Shown here: positions 52,843-60,669 of the stretch, in pieces | How the letters are laid out: the number at the start of each line of letters is the position of its first letter | How positions within the stretch are numbered: position 1 is the first letter of the stretch | Assembly (NCBI RefSeq): GCF_016863335.1 | Contig: NZ_BOOR01000045.1 | Coordinates: 1-64,000, forward strand | DNA length: 64,000 bases | Reading direction: 5' to 3' | DNA from: Planotetraspora thailandica | GTDB taxonomy: Bacteria; Actinomycetota; Actinomycetes; Streptosporangiales; Streptosporangiaceae | Position numbers and translations under genes: made by a program | Notes under the pieces: generated by a model | Database searches by the model: none | Seen by the model: the letters and a program-made list of their open reading frames with translations, nothing else | Told to the model about the DNA's origin: nothing

Positions 52843-53778
52843 ATGAGGGCGGACACGGCCGCGGGCGCGCTGCCCCTGAGCGGCCGCAGACGCAAGGCGG
52901 GCCCGCGCGTACGGCTGATGCCCCAGCTGACCGGATGGGGGTTCGTCGGCCCCGCCACCCTCGTCATCGTCGGGCTGTCGATCTTCCCCGCCGTCTGGGC
53001 GCTGATCCTGTCGCTGCGCGACGACAACCTGCTGGCCCCGGGCACGTTCGTCGGCCTGCAGAACTACCGCGACCTGCTCGACGATCCCGACCTGATGGCG
53101 GCCACCGGGCACACGCTGCTCTACTCCGTGCTCTTCGTCCCCGGATCGCTGCTGATCGGGCTGCCGATCGCGCTCGCGCTGAACCGGCCCCTCCGGTTCC
53201 GCGCCTTCTACCGCACCTGCCTGTTCGTGCCGTACGTCGTCTCGGCGGCGGCCACGGGCATCCTCGCCAACTTCGTGCTCGACCCGCAGTTCGGCATCGT
53301 CAACGACCTGCTCGCGGGGCTGGGCGTCGCCCGCCAGGGATTCCTGCAGGACCCTTCGCAGGCTCTGCTGACCCTGGTGGTCGTGTCGTTGTGGGGGTCG
53401 GTCGGCCTGCCCATCGTGGTCTACCTCGCGGCCCTGCAGGACATCCCCCGCGAGCTGATCGAGGCGGCGCGCGTCGACGGGGCCGGGCCGCTGCGGGTCT
53501 TCCGCGCGGTGACGCTGCCCCAGTTGCGGCCCGCCACGGTCTTCCTCGTGATCTGGCAGACGATCGACGCCCTTCAGCTGTTCGACCTCGTCTACACGAC
53601 CACCAAGGGCCAGCCGCTCGACTCCACCACGGTGATCGTGTTCTACCTGTACCAGCAGGCGTTCAAGCTGTTCCACGCCGGATACGGCGCGGCCGTGGCC
53701 TACGCGTTGTTCGTGGTCACGCTGCTCGTGTCCGGCCTGGCCCTTTGGTACGCCCGGAGAGGGGAGGCGGCCGCATGA
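52843..53778 (+). CDS. ABC sugar permease, MalF-like
   Basis: 311 residues, six membrane helices after a 35-residue basic N-terminus (GRRRKAGPRVR). The EAA loop is LIEAARVDGAGPLRVFRAVTLPQL near residues 205-228. The gene starts one base after the binding-protein stop and ends overlapping the next permease start (ATGA). Confidence 0.92.
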   Translation: MRADTAAGALPLSGRRRKAGPRVRLMPQLTGWGFVGPATLVIVGLSIFPAVWALILSLRDDNLLAPGTFVGLQNYRDLLDDPDLMAATGHTLLYSVLFVPGSLLIGLPIALALNRPLRFRAFYRTCLFVPYVVSAAATGILANFVLDPQFGIVNDLLAGLGVARQGFLQDPSQALLTLVVVSLWGSVGLPIVVYLAALQDIPRELIEAARVDGAGPLRVFRAVTLPQLRPATVFLVIWQTIDALQLFDLVYTTTKGQPLDSTTVIVFYLYQQAFKLFHAGYGAAVAYALFVVTLLVSGLALWYARRGEAAA

Positions 53779-54587
53779 GACGCCAGTGGCCCTACCACCT
53801 GGTCCTGCTGCCGCTGTCGCTGCTGTTCGCGGCGCCGCTGGTGTGGATGCTCCTCACGTCGTTCATGCCGGACGCGGAGATCAACTCCTACCCGCCGCGC
53901 CTTTGGCCCAGCCACATCAGTTTCGACGGCTACATCAAGGTGCTGACCGAGGACTCCTATCCGCGCTGGTTCGGCAACACCCTGCTGGTCACCGTGGTGG
54001 CGGTCGTGTCCCACCTGGTGTTGTGCTCGCTGGCGGGGTACGGCTTCGCCCGTTTCCGTTTCCGTGGCCGAGGCGTGGCGTTCGCGGCCATCATGGCGAC
54101 CGTCATGGTGCCCACCCAGGTCCTGATGATCCCGACGTTCCTGGTCTTCAAGAACCTCGGGCTGATCGACACCCTGGCCGCCGCGTTCGTGCCGTGGCTG
54201 GCGACGGCCTTCGGCGTCTTCCTCATGCGGCAGTTCTTCCTCGGCCTGCCCCGCGAGCTGGAGGAGGCGGCGAGGATCGACGGCTGCAACCGGTTGGGTG
54301 TGTTCTTCCGCGTCGTGCTGCCGCTGGCCCGGCCTGCCCTCGCCACGCTGGCCGTCTTCACCTTCCTCGGCGCGTGGAACGACCTGATCTGGCCGCTGAT
54401 CGCCATCAACTCCGAGGACACCTACACCCTGCAGGTGGGCCTGACCACGTTCGCCGGAGCCCGGCACACCCAGTGGTCGGCGCTCATGGCGGGGAACGTG
54501 CTCGCGACGTTCCCGCTGATCGTGGCCTTCGTTCTGGCCCAGCGGCACTTCATCGCCACCATGTCGTTCAGCGGCCTCAAGGGATAG
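53775..54587 (+). CDS. ABC sugar permease, MalG-like
   Basis: 270 residues, six helices. Helix 1 is LVLLPLSLLFAAPLVWMLLTSF; the EAA loop reads ELEEAARIDGCNRLGVFFRVVLPLA (about 165-190); the C-terminus is MSFSGLKG. Second channel subunit of this importer. As with the first transporter, no ATPase is encoded nearby. Confidence 0.92.
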   Translation: MRRQWPYHLVLLPLSLLFAAPLVWMLLTSFMPDAEINSYPPRLWPSHISFDGYIKVLTEDSYPRWFGNTLLVTVVAVVSHLVLCSLAGYGFARFRFRGRGVAFAAIMATVMVPTQVLMIPTFLVFKNLGLIDTLAAAFVPWLATAFGVFLMRQFFLGLPRELEEAARIDGCNRLGVFFRVVLPLARPALATLAVFTFLGAWNDLIWPLIAINSEDTYTLQVGLTTFAGARHTQWSALMAGNVLATFPLIVAFVLAQRHFIATMSFSGLKG

Positions 54588-54597
54588 GACGAGGAAG

Positions 54598-55842
54598 ATG
54601 AGCCGGCCCGTCAGCCTGGTCGTCGTCGGCGCGGGGATGCGCGGCACCGCCTATGCGCGGCACGCCGCGGCCGCCGGAGCGCGGGTGGTGGCGGTCGCCG
54701 ACCCCGACCCCGCCCGCCGAGCGGCCTTCGCCGCCGAACACGGGCTGCCCCAGGAAGACGTCCACGCCGGCTGGACCGAGTTGGCCGGCCGCCGCCACGC
54801 GGACGCGGCGGTCGTCGCCAGCCCGGACGCCGAGCACGCCGAGCAGGCCGTCGCCCTCGCCGGCGCCGGCTACCACCTCCTGCTGGAAAAGCCCATGGCG
54901 ACCACCGAGCACGACGCGCGTCGCGTCGTTCAGGCCGTGGGCGACACCGGGGTGATCCTGGCGGTCTGCCACGTGATGCGGTACACCGCCTACACCCGCG
55001 TGCTCACCGGGCTCATCGAGGCCGGGGCCGTCGGCGAGGTCGTGAGCGTGCAGCACCTCGAACCCGTCGGCTGGTGGCACCAGGCCCACTCGTTCGTCAG
55101 AGGCAACTGGCGGCGTGAGCAGGACGCGCCCATGCTGCTCGCCAAGTCGTGCCACGACGTCGACTGGCTGCTCCACGTCACCGGCCGACCGGTCGAACGC
55201 ATCTCCTCGTTCGGTTCGCTGACGCATTTCACCCCGGCCAACCGGCCTCAGGGCGCCGCCGACCGGTGCCTCGACTGCGCCGTCGAACCCACGTGCCCCT
55301 ATTCCGCGCCGCGGCTCTACCTCGACTGCCTGAATGACCCCGACCGCACCTTCTGGCCGCTCAGCGCCGTCACCACCGACCACACGGAGGCGGGTGTACG
55401 GCAGGCGCTGCGCGAGGGCCCGTACGGCCGGTGCGTCTACGCCTGCGACAACTCCGTCGTCGACCACCAGGTGGTGTCGTGGGAGGCCGCCGGGGGCCAG
55501 ACGGTCAGCTTCACCATGACCGCCTTCACGCCGCAGGAGCACCGCAAGACGAGGATCTTCGGCACTCACGGCTACCTGGAGGGCGACGGCCTGGTGGTGC
55601 GCCACACGGACTTCCGTACGGGACGGGAGGAGGTCGTCGACACCCGAGCGGTCAGCGGCGCGGCCGCCTCCGACGAGCACGGCGGGGGAGACGAGGCCCT
55701 GGTCGACGCGTTCCTGGCGGCCGTCGCGGTGGGCGACCCGGGCCTGGTCTGGTCTGACGCGGCCACCAGCCTCGCCTCCCACCTGGTGGTCTGGGCCGCC
55801 GAACGCGCCCGCGAGACCAGCACCGTGATCACCCTCCCCTAG
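54598..55842 (+). CDS. Gfo/Idh/MocA-family oxidoreductase
   Basis: 414 residues. N-terminal dinucleotide fold (LVVVGAGMRGTAYARHA, residues 7-23), the EKPMATT motif with the conserved Lys, then HVMRYTAYTRVLTGLIEAGAVGEV and the active-site SCHDVDWLLHVTG, where the catalytic His sits. A Cys-rich insertion (CLDCAVEPTCPYSAPRLYLDC) is common in this subgroup. The enzyme oxidises or reduces a sugar ring hydroxyl. It is the last gene of the transporter operon and probably modifies the imported sugar. The final codons already contain the GTGATCAC element that continues in the following repeats. Confidence 0.88.
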   Translation: MSRPVSLVVVGAGMRGTAYARHAAAAGARVVAVADPDPARRAAFAAEHGLPQEDVHAGWTELAGRRHADAAVVASPDAEHAEQAVALAGAGYHLLLEKPMATTEHDARRVVQAVGDTGVILAVCHVMRYTAYTRVLTGLIEAGAVGEVVSVQHLEPVGWWHQAHSFVRGNWRREQDAPMLLAKSCHDVDWLLHVTGRPVERISSFGSLTHFTPANRPQGAADRCLDCAVEPTCPYSAPRLYLDCLNDPDRTFWPLSAVTTDHTEAGVRQALREGPYGRCVYACDNSVVDHQVVSWEAAGGQTVSFTMTAFTPQEHRKTRIFGTHGYLEGDGLVVRHTDFRTGREEVVDTRAVSGAAASDEHGGGDEALVDAFLAAVAVGDPGLVWSDAATSLASHLVVWAAERARETSTVITLP

Positions 55843-55901
55843 ATGTGACCCCCCTTGGGATACAACCACCCCCCCTTCCGCGTGATCACACCCCCCCTTG
55901 G
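55825..55901 (+). repeat. Degenerate 20-bp repeats leading into array locus B
   Basis: GTGATCACCCTCCCCT (55825, within the last codons and stop of the oxidoreductase gene), GTGACCCCCCTTGGG (55845), CCACCCCCCCTTCCG (about 55866) and GTGATCACACCCCCCCTT (55882) recur at roughly 20-bp steps (20, 21, 16). They share a GTGA(TCA) head and a C6-7TT block, and run straight into the 53-bp array. Confidence 0.6.
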
Positions 55902-55903
55902 GC

Positions 55904-56020
55904 GTGATCATGCAGAAGTTCGGTGACGGCCGCGCCGACCTGCGGCGACGTATGTCGTGATCATGCAGAAGTTCGGGCGTCGCCCCGTTGACGTGCGGGA
56001 ATCTCTTTCGTGATCATGCA
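55904..56020 (+). repeat. 53-bp-phased GTGATCATGCAGAAGTTCG array (locus B)
   Basis: Copies start at 55904, 55957 and 56010, exactly 53 bp apart. The first two are full 19-bp copies identical to locus A. The third stops after GTGATCATGCA, exactly where the innermost locus A copies stop. The intervals contain GACCTGCG and GACGTGCG at the same offset seen in locus A. The array lies between two convergent genes and ends three bases before the aldolase stop codon. Confidence 0.9.
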
Positions 56021-56023
56021 CTG

Positions 56024-56848
56024 TCAGCCCGCGAGCACGCCCAGCAGATGGGTGACCTCACGAGCCACGGCCTCACGGCCGGCCCGGACATAGGTGCGGG
56101 GGTCGACCACCGATGGATGCTCCGCCAGCTGGCCGCGGATCGCCTCGGTGAACGCCTTGTTCAGGTGCGTGGCGATGTTGATCTTCTTCATGCCGTGCCG
56201 TACGGCTGAGCGGATCGTGTCGTCGGGCACGCCGGAGGAGCCGTGCAACACCAGGGGCACGGGCACCGCGGCGGCCAGCTCGGCGATGAGGTCCAGGTCG
56301 AGCACGGCGTCCTTGGTGGTCATCGCGTGCGAGCTGCCGACGGCCACGGCGAGGGCGTCGACGCCCGTGCGCGCCACATAGTCGGCGGCCTCGTGCGGCT
56401 TGGTGCGCACGCCCGGCGCGTGCACGCCGTCCTTGCCGCCGACCTCGCCGAGCTCGGCCTCCACCCACACACCGCGGTCGTGGCACCACGTGGCGACGTC
56501 CGCGGTCGCCGCCACGTTGGCCGCGTCGTCGAGCGCGGAGGCGTCGAACATGACCGATCCGAGCCCGAGCACGACGGCCTCCTCGACCAGCGCGCGGTCG
56601 GTGGCGTGGTCCAGATGCACGGCGACCGGCACGTCGGCCGCCCGGGCGGCAACGAGGCACGCCACCGCGATCGGGGCGAGGGCGCCGTGGTAGCGCACGG
56701 CGTTCTCGCTGATCTGCAGCACGACGGGCGCGCCCGCGGCATGAGCGCCCGCAATGATCGCCTCGGCGTGTTCGAGCTGGATGACGTTGAAGGCGCCGAC
56801 GCCCGCGGGTGCCGCGCGGACGATTTCACCGATCCCGACGAGGGGCAT
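56024..56848 (-). CDS. Class II fructose/tagatose-bisphosphate aldolase family protein
   Basis: 274 residues. Zinc-dependent aldolase motifs: GAFNVIQLEHAEAIIAGA, HLDHATD (D80, H81 metal and catalytic pair), ELGEVGGKDG, the later VAVGSSHAM, and LVLHGSSGVPD with a zinc His. Length and motifs are those of the GatY/KbaY-like group, which split ketose-1,6-bisphosphates into dihydroxyacetone phosphate and an aldehyde. The kinase gene just upstream, with 27 bp between them, supplies such a bisphosphate. Together they suggest a tagatose- or fructose-phosphate route. Confidence 0.88.
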   Translation of the reverse strand: MPLVGIGEIVRAAPAGVGAFNVIQLEHAEAIIAGAHAAGAPVVLQISENAVRYHGALAPIAVACLVAARAADVPVAVHLDHATDRALVEEAVVLGLGSVMFDASALDDAANVAATADVATWCHDRGVWVEAELGEVGGKDGVHAPGVRTKPHEAADYVARTGVDALAVAVGSSHAMTTKDAVLDLDLIAELAAAVPVPLVLHGSSGVPDDTIRSAVRHGMKKINIATHLNKAFTEAIRGQLAEHPSVVDPRTYVRAGREAVAREVTHLLGVLAG

Positions 56849-56875
56849 GGCAGGGGCTCCTGATTCAGAGGGGGG

Positions 56876-57790
56876 TCAGGCGATCGGCTCGACGATGATC
56901 GCGGAACGCAGGGAGTCGTAGACGCCGGGATCGAAGTCGCCGGCCACGGGGGCGGCCACCGCGGCCGAGCCCAGGGCGGTCGCACGGCGCAGCCGGTCGG
57001 GCCACGGAGTGCCCTCCACCAGGCCGAGCGCGAGCCCGGCGACGAGCGCGTCCCCGGCGCCGGTGGGGTTGCCCACGACGTCATGGGGCACGCGCGCCCG
57101 CCACGCGCCGCCGGAGGTCACGGCGAGCGATCCCTCGGCGCCGAGGGACACCACGACCGCCTGGGCTCCCGCTTCGCGCAGCAGCTCCGCCTGCTCGTGC
57201 CGGGAGGAAAGGTGCGCCACCGCACGGGCGAGTTCGGCCGCGTTGGGTTTGACGATCGCGGGACGCCCGCTCAGGGCATGGCGCAGGAACGGGCCGTCGG
57301 CGTCCACGATCGCGGGCACGCCGCGGTCGGCCGCCACCGTTGCCAGCGTCGCGTAGAAGTCGACGGGCGTGCCGGGGGGAAGGCTCCCGGACAGCACGAC
57401 CGCATCCGCCCGGCCGAGCAGGCTGCGGAAATGCGCCGTGAAGCGGCCCAGGTCGTCACCGGTGACCTCCGGGCCGGGCTCGTTGAAAAGAGTGTGGCCT
57501 CCGGGCTCGGAGACGACGAGCGTGGTGCGCGACTCCGCGCCGACGGGCGTGAAGTCGGCGGGCACACCCGCCTGGGAGAGATCGGTGAGGACGGCCTCAC
57601 CCGTCCTTCCTCCGGCGAGGCCGGTCGTGAGCACGTCGTGGCCGAGGGCGGCGAGCACGCGGGCGACGTTGACGCCCTTGCCGCCCGCACGGCGGTGTAC
57701 GGCGCGGACCCGGTTGACCCCGCCCCATTCGGTGTCGCCGACCAGGTAGGTCACGTCGAGGGCCAGGTTCAGGGTGACGGTGAGGATCAT
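56876..57790 (-). CDS. 1-phosphofructokinase/tagatose-6-phosphate kinase family protein
   Basis: 304 residues from ATG 57790. The PfkB fold shows VTLNLALDVTYLV at the start, the signature GGKGVNVARVLAALGHDV (36-53), the substrate loop SGSLPPGTPVDFY, KPNAAELARAV and the catalytic GNPTGAGDALVAGLALGL. This is the LacC/FruK branch, which phosphorylates a ketose phosphate to the 1,6-bisphosphate. It is translated with the aldolase gene that follows. No strong ribosome site is close to the ATG (GGAGG is 18 bases upstream). Confidence 0.88.
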   Translation of the reverse strand: MILTVTLNLALDVTYLVGDTEWGGVNRVRAVHRRAGGKGVNVARVLAALGHDVLTTGLAGGRTGEAVLTDLSQAGVPADFTPVGAESRTTLVVSEPGGHTLFNEPGPEVTGDDLGRFTAHFRSLLGRADAVVLSGSLPPGTPVDFYATLATVAADRGVPAIVDADGPFLRHALSGRPAIVKPNAAELARAVAHLSSRHEQAELLREAGAQAVVVSLGAEGSLAVTSGGAWRARVPHDVVGNPTGAGDALVAGLALGLVEGTPWPDRLRRATALGSAAVAAPVAGDFDPGVYDSLRSAIIVEPIA

Positions 57791-57854
57791 GAGGCGCGCG
57801 TGGGCACGGATACCTCCGGAGGAAGGAGGACGGTTTGTTTCTGCATATTTCATA

Positions 57855-57864
57855 GCATTAATGC
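57855..57864. promoter_or_regulatory. GCATTAATGC palindrome before the 1-PFK-like gene
   Basis: A perfect 10-bp palindrome 65 bp upstream of the kinase start. Its halves match the arms of the site at 50106-50121. Also lies about 55 bp upstream of the first tRNA-like RNA, so it could affect either direction. Confidence 0.4.
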
Positions 57865-57902
57865 GCAGATTTGTGCAGATGTCATGTCTGGAAGAGATCC
57901 AC

Positions 57903-57908
57903 TAGGGT
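57903..57908 (+). promoter_or_regulatory. Possible -10 element of tRNA-like RNA 1
   Basis: TAGGGT lies 11 bp before the first paired base of RNA 1. A matching TAGGCT (58022-58027) lies 10 bp before RNA 2. Each RNA may have its own promoter. No convincing -35 box. Confidence 0.35.
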
Positions 57909-57918
57909 GTGCGCAGGC

Positions 57919-57990
57919 AGGGCCGTAGCGCAGAGGTCGTCGTGCCCGACTGCTCATCGGGGAGACGCCGGTTCGAATCCGGCCGGCCCT
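57919..57990 (+). ncRNA. tRNA-like RNA 1 (loop would place GCU in the anticodon position)
   Basis: A 72-nt cloverleaf can be drawn. The acceptor stem AGGGCCG/CGGCCCT is 7 of 7 pairs and could extend by three more (16-18 with 91-93). Then come TA at positions 8-9, D stem GCGC/GTGC with GG in the loop, and the anticodon stem CCCGA/TCGGG with loop CTGCTCA. A 5-nt variable region (GAGAC) and the T arm GCCGG/CCGGC with loop TTCGAAT follow. It departs from a normal tRNA: no base 26 between D and anticodon stems, C instead of A at 21, C at 37, and a short variable arm, although GCU belongs to serine, which needs a long one. It is therefore called tRNA-like. Almost the whole body recurs in RNA 2. Confidence 0.7.
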
Positions 57991-58036
57991 GCCGTCTTTT
58001 CCCCGAGACGTGAAAGATCGCTAGGCTTCCGCCCGG

Positions 58037-58108
58037 CGGGCCGTAGCGCAGAGGTCGTCGCGCCCTTTTCTCAAAAGGGAGGACGCCGGTTCGAATCCGG
58101 TCGGCCTC
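58037..58108 (+). ncRNA. tRNA-like RNA 2 (loop would place CUC in the anticodon position)
   Basis: Same 72-nt layout as RNA 1, 118 bp downstream. The acceptor stem pairs in six positions (one C-C mismatch at the end; a bulge allows further pairing). D stem GCGC/GCGC, anticodon stem CCCTT/AAGGG with loop TTCTCAA, variable region AGGAC, and T arm GCCGG/CCGGT with TTCGAAT follow. The 5' half up to the D arm and the T arm are nearly identical to RNA 1, while the anticodon arm differs in sequence but stays paired. CUC is a glutamate anticodon, but the body is unlike actinomycete tRNA-Glu. Base 26 is again missing. It ends 24 bp before the SDR-like gene and may be part of its leader. Confidence 0.7.
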
Positions 58109-58132
58109 GCCGCCCATTCGTGAGGAGAGCCG

Positions 58133-59536
58133 ATGGCGTCGTTCACCCCGGATGCGGACGGGGTCGCGGACGCCCTCGCCGAGCCGGACATCGAGACCTG
58201 CCTGCGGGTGCTCGGCCAGGCGCGCGCGGCCGACCCCGCCGACCCTCGCTGGGCGGACGTGCGTGAGGCCGCGGCGCGGCTCTACCACGCGGGCAAGAAG
58301 GCGCGGAAGGTGGCGAGACACGCCGAACGCCGGCGGCGCGACCTGGAGGCCATGGCCGCGTCCGAGCGCTTCGCGCAGCAGGACCCCGCCCCCGAGCCCG
58401 AGTCTCCTGAGCGGCCCCCGGCGAGCCTGCGGCCGCTGGCGGGCACCCGCCGGTGCTACGTGTGCAAGACCCTGTACGGCCAGGTCCACTCCGTCTACCA
58501 CCTGATGTGTCCGGGATGCGCGCAGGAGAGCCTGCTCCGCCGCGACGCCCGATGCGACCTGGGCGGCAGGACGGCCCTCGTGACCGGAGGCCGCATCAAA
58601 ATCGGCCTTCATGTCGCACTGAAGATGTTGCGCGACGGCGCCGAGGTGCTTGTCACCACCCGGTTCCCCCGCGACGCCGCCCGGCGCTTCGCCGCCGTGT
58701 CCGACTCCGCGCTCTGGCTCGACCGGCTGCACCTGCACGGCGTCGACCTGCTCGACGTCGCGGGCGTGGCCGGCCTGCTGGAGTCGGCACACCGGCGTTT
58801 CGCGCACCTCGACATCCTGGTCAACAACGCGGCGCAGACGATCAGGCGTCCGCCGGCCTACCACCACGAGGTGCGCGCCGCCGAGGGCGAGCCGCTGACC
58901 GGGGCCGCGGCGCGGATCCCCATCACGGCTCCCGCGACGAGCCCCGCGCTCGTCGGGATGCTCGCGCTGCCCGAACCGCCCACGGACGAGGGCGACCGGT
59001 CGCTCTTCCCCGCCGGCCGTACGGATGAGACCGGCCAGCCGCTCGACCTGCGCGCGCGCAACAGCTGGAGCCTTCGCCTGCACGAGGTCGACCCCGCCGA
59101 GTGGATGGAGGTGCAGGTGGTCAACGCCTTCGCGCCCTTCCTGCTCACCTCGCGGCTGCGCCGCCTGATGGAGGCCTCGCCGTTTCCGGACCGCTACGTC
59201 GTGCAGGTCTCGGCCATGGAGGGCAGCTTCTCGCGGGTCAACAAGACCGTCAGGCACCCGCACACCAACATGGCGAAGGCGTCGCTGAACATGCTGACCC
59301 GTACGGCGGCCGCCGACTACGCCGCCTCGGGCATCCACATGACCAGCGTGGACACCGGCTGGGTGACCGACGAACGGCCCCATCCGGACAAGACGGCGCA
59401 GCGGGAGTCGGGATTCCGGCCGCCGCTCGACGTCGTCGACGGCGCCGCGCGCGTCTACGACCCCATCGTCCGGGGCGTCGGCGGCGAGCGGATGTCCGGG
59501 TTGTTCCTGAAGGACTTCCGACCGGTGGAGTGGTGA
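58133..59536 (+). CDS. SDR-fold protein with N-terminal zinc knuckle
   Basis: 467 residues; GAGGAGAG seven bases before the ATG. Residues 1-100 are helical and charged. A zinc knuckle follows: C108-x2-C111 and C126-x2-C129 (RCYVCKTLYG, HLMCPGCAQ). From 140 on the chain is a Rossmann SDR fold with TGGRIKIG (151-158) in place of TGxxxGIG, NNAAQ at 231-235 and a 70-residue insertion. Ser at 360 is kept, but the catalytic Tyr of YxxxK is replaced by Thr (T378 with K382), so ordinary dehydrogenase activity is doubtful. It heads the LRR-Ank-MoxR operon and directly follows the two tRNA-like RNAs. Confidence 0.85.
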   Translation: MASFTPDADGVADALAEPDIETCLRVLGQARAADPADPRWADVREAAARLYHAGKKARKVARHAERRRRDLEAMAASERFAQQDPAPEPESPERPPASLRPLAGTRRCYVCKTLYGQVHSVYHLMCPGCAQESLLRRDARCDLGGRTALVTGGRIKIGLHVALKMLRDGAEVLVTTRFPRDAARRFAAVSDSALWLDRLHLHGVDLLDVAGVAGLLESAHRRFAHLDILVNNAAQTIRRPPAYHHEVRAAEGEPLTGAAARIPITAPATSPALVGMLALPEPPTDEGDRSLFPAGRTDETGQPLDLRARNSWSLRLHEVDPAEWMEVQVVNAFAPFLLTSRLRRLMEASPFPDRYVVQVSAMEGSFSRVNKTVRHPHTNMAKASLNMLTRTAAADYAASGIHMTSVDTGWVTDERPHPDKTAQRESGFRPPLDVVDGAARVYDPIVRGVGGERMSGLFLKDFRPVEW

Positions 59537-60669
59537 TGACCCAGCCGACACCCGTGCGCTGCCCCGCGATCGAGCATCCAGATGTACCGCTCGCCGATCC
59601 CGAGGCGCTCGGCCCACTCCTGGCCAGGCTCGCCGCCGCCGACCCGGTCGAGGCCGACGAGACGTTCCCGGTGGGAACCGTACGGCAGGACGGGCGGGTC
59701 GACCTGTGCAAACAGGGGCTCGGCCTGGCCGGCGCTGCCCGGCTGCTGCCCGTGGCGACGGCCTCGCCGCACGCGGTTCACCTGCTGCTCGGCACCAACG
59801 CCGTCGGCTCGGAAGGCGCCCGGATGATCGCCGGCGCACTCGGCCCCGGGCACGGCCTGCGCACGCTGTACCTGGGCTGCAACCGCATCGACGCCGACGG
59901 AGCCGCCGCGCTTGCCGACCGGCTGGCCGCCGACGACACCGTGCGCGCGTTGTGGCTCAAGCGCAACCCGATCGGCGACGCGGGAGCCCGGGCGCTGGCC
60001 GCCATGGTGCGCCGCAACACCTCCCTGCGCACGCTCGATCTGGTGAACACCGGTCTCACCACCGAAGGGCTGCGGGCGCTGCTCGACGCCCTCGCCGCCA
60101 GGCCGAGGCCGGTCGAGCGCCTCTACCTCGGCGGCAACGGGCTCGACGCGGAGGCGGCGCCCCTGCTGGCCGCGCTGATCCGCGACGCCGGCGTGCGCGA
60201 GCTCTACCTGCCTGCCAACCACCTCGGCGACGAGGGCGCCGCGGTGCTCGCCGCCGCCTCCGACCCCGCCCGGCCCGTACGGCTCGGCCTCGGCGGCAAC
60301 GGGATCGGCCCGGCCGGAGCGCGGGCGCTGGCCGGCGCCCTGGCCGGCATCGAGACGCTCGACCTCGGGAGGCCGCCGTCGGAGCGCAGCCTCGGCGCGC
60401 CCGCCAACGCCACCGGCGACGAAGGGGCGCGGGCCCTGGCCGAGGCCCTCGGCGGCAGCCCGCTGCGCCGCCTGGAGTTGCGCCACACGGGCGTCACCGG
60501 GCGGGGCGCCAAGACGCTGCTGGCGGGCATCGCGGGTGGCACCCGGCTGGAATACCTCGGACTCGGTCCCGGCGTGCCTCGCAAGGTGAAGCGCTCCATC
60601 GCGCCGCTGCTCCGCCCTGCCGCGGGCGGCCACCCCGACGTACTCGCGATCGGAAGCGTCTACCGATGA
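59536..60669 (+). CDS. Leucine-rich repeat protein
   Basis: 377 residues; its ATG overlaps the SDR stop (TGATG). Residues about 75-345 consist of nine or ten repeats of 27-29 residues of the ribonuclease-inhibitor type, such as LRTLYLGCNRIDADGAAALADRL, VRALWLKRNPIGDAGARALAAM, VERLYLGGNGLDAEAAPLLAAL and LRRLELRHTGVTGRGAKTLL. This forms a horseshoe for protein binding. The N-terminal 70 residues hold a short capping segment. It contains no catalytic motif. In this operon it is the likely recognition or adaptor subunit. Confidence 0.88.
   Translation: MTQPTPVRCPAIEHPDVPLADPEALGPLLARLAAADPVEADETFPVGTVRQDGRVDLCKQGLGLAGAARLLPVATASPHAVHLLLGTNAVGSEGARMIAGALGPGHGLRTLYLGCNRIDADGAAALADRLAADDTVRALWLKRNPIGDAGARALAAMVRRNTSLRTLDLVNTGLTTEGLRALLDALAARPRPVERLYLGGNGLDAEAAPLLAALIRDAGVRELYLPANHLGDEGAAVLAAASDPARPVRLGLGGNGIGPAGARALAGALAGIETLDLGRPPSERSLGAPANATGDEGARALAEALGGSPLRRLELRHTGVTGRGAKTLLAGIAGGTRLEYLGLGPGVPRKVKRSIAPLLRPAAGGHPDVLAIGSVYR

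Noticed and set aside
57919-58108. Ordinary tRNA-Ser and tRNA-Glu genes
   Set aside because: Both lack base 26 and have atypical D loops. The supposed serine tRNA has no long variable arm, and the two bodies are nearly the same although the triplets belong to different classes of synthetase.
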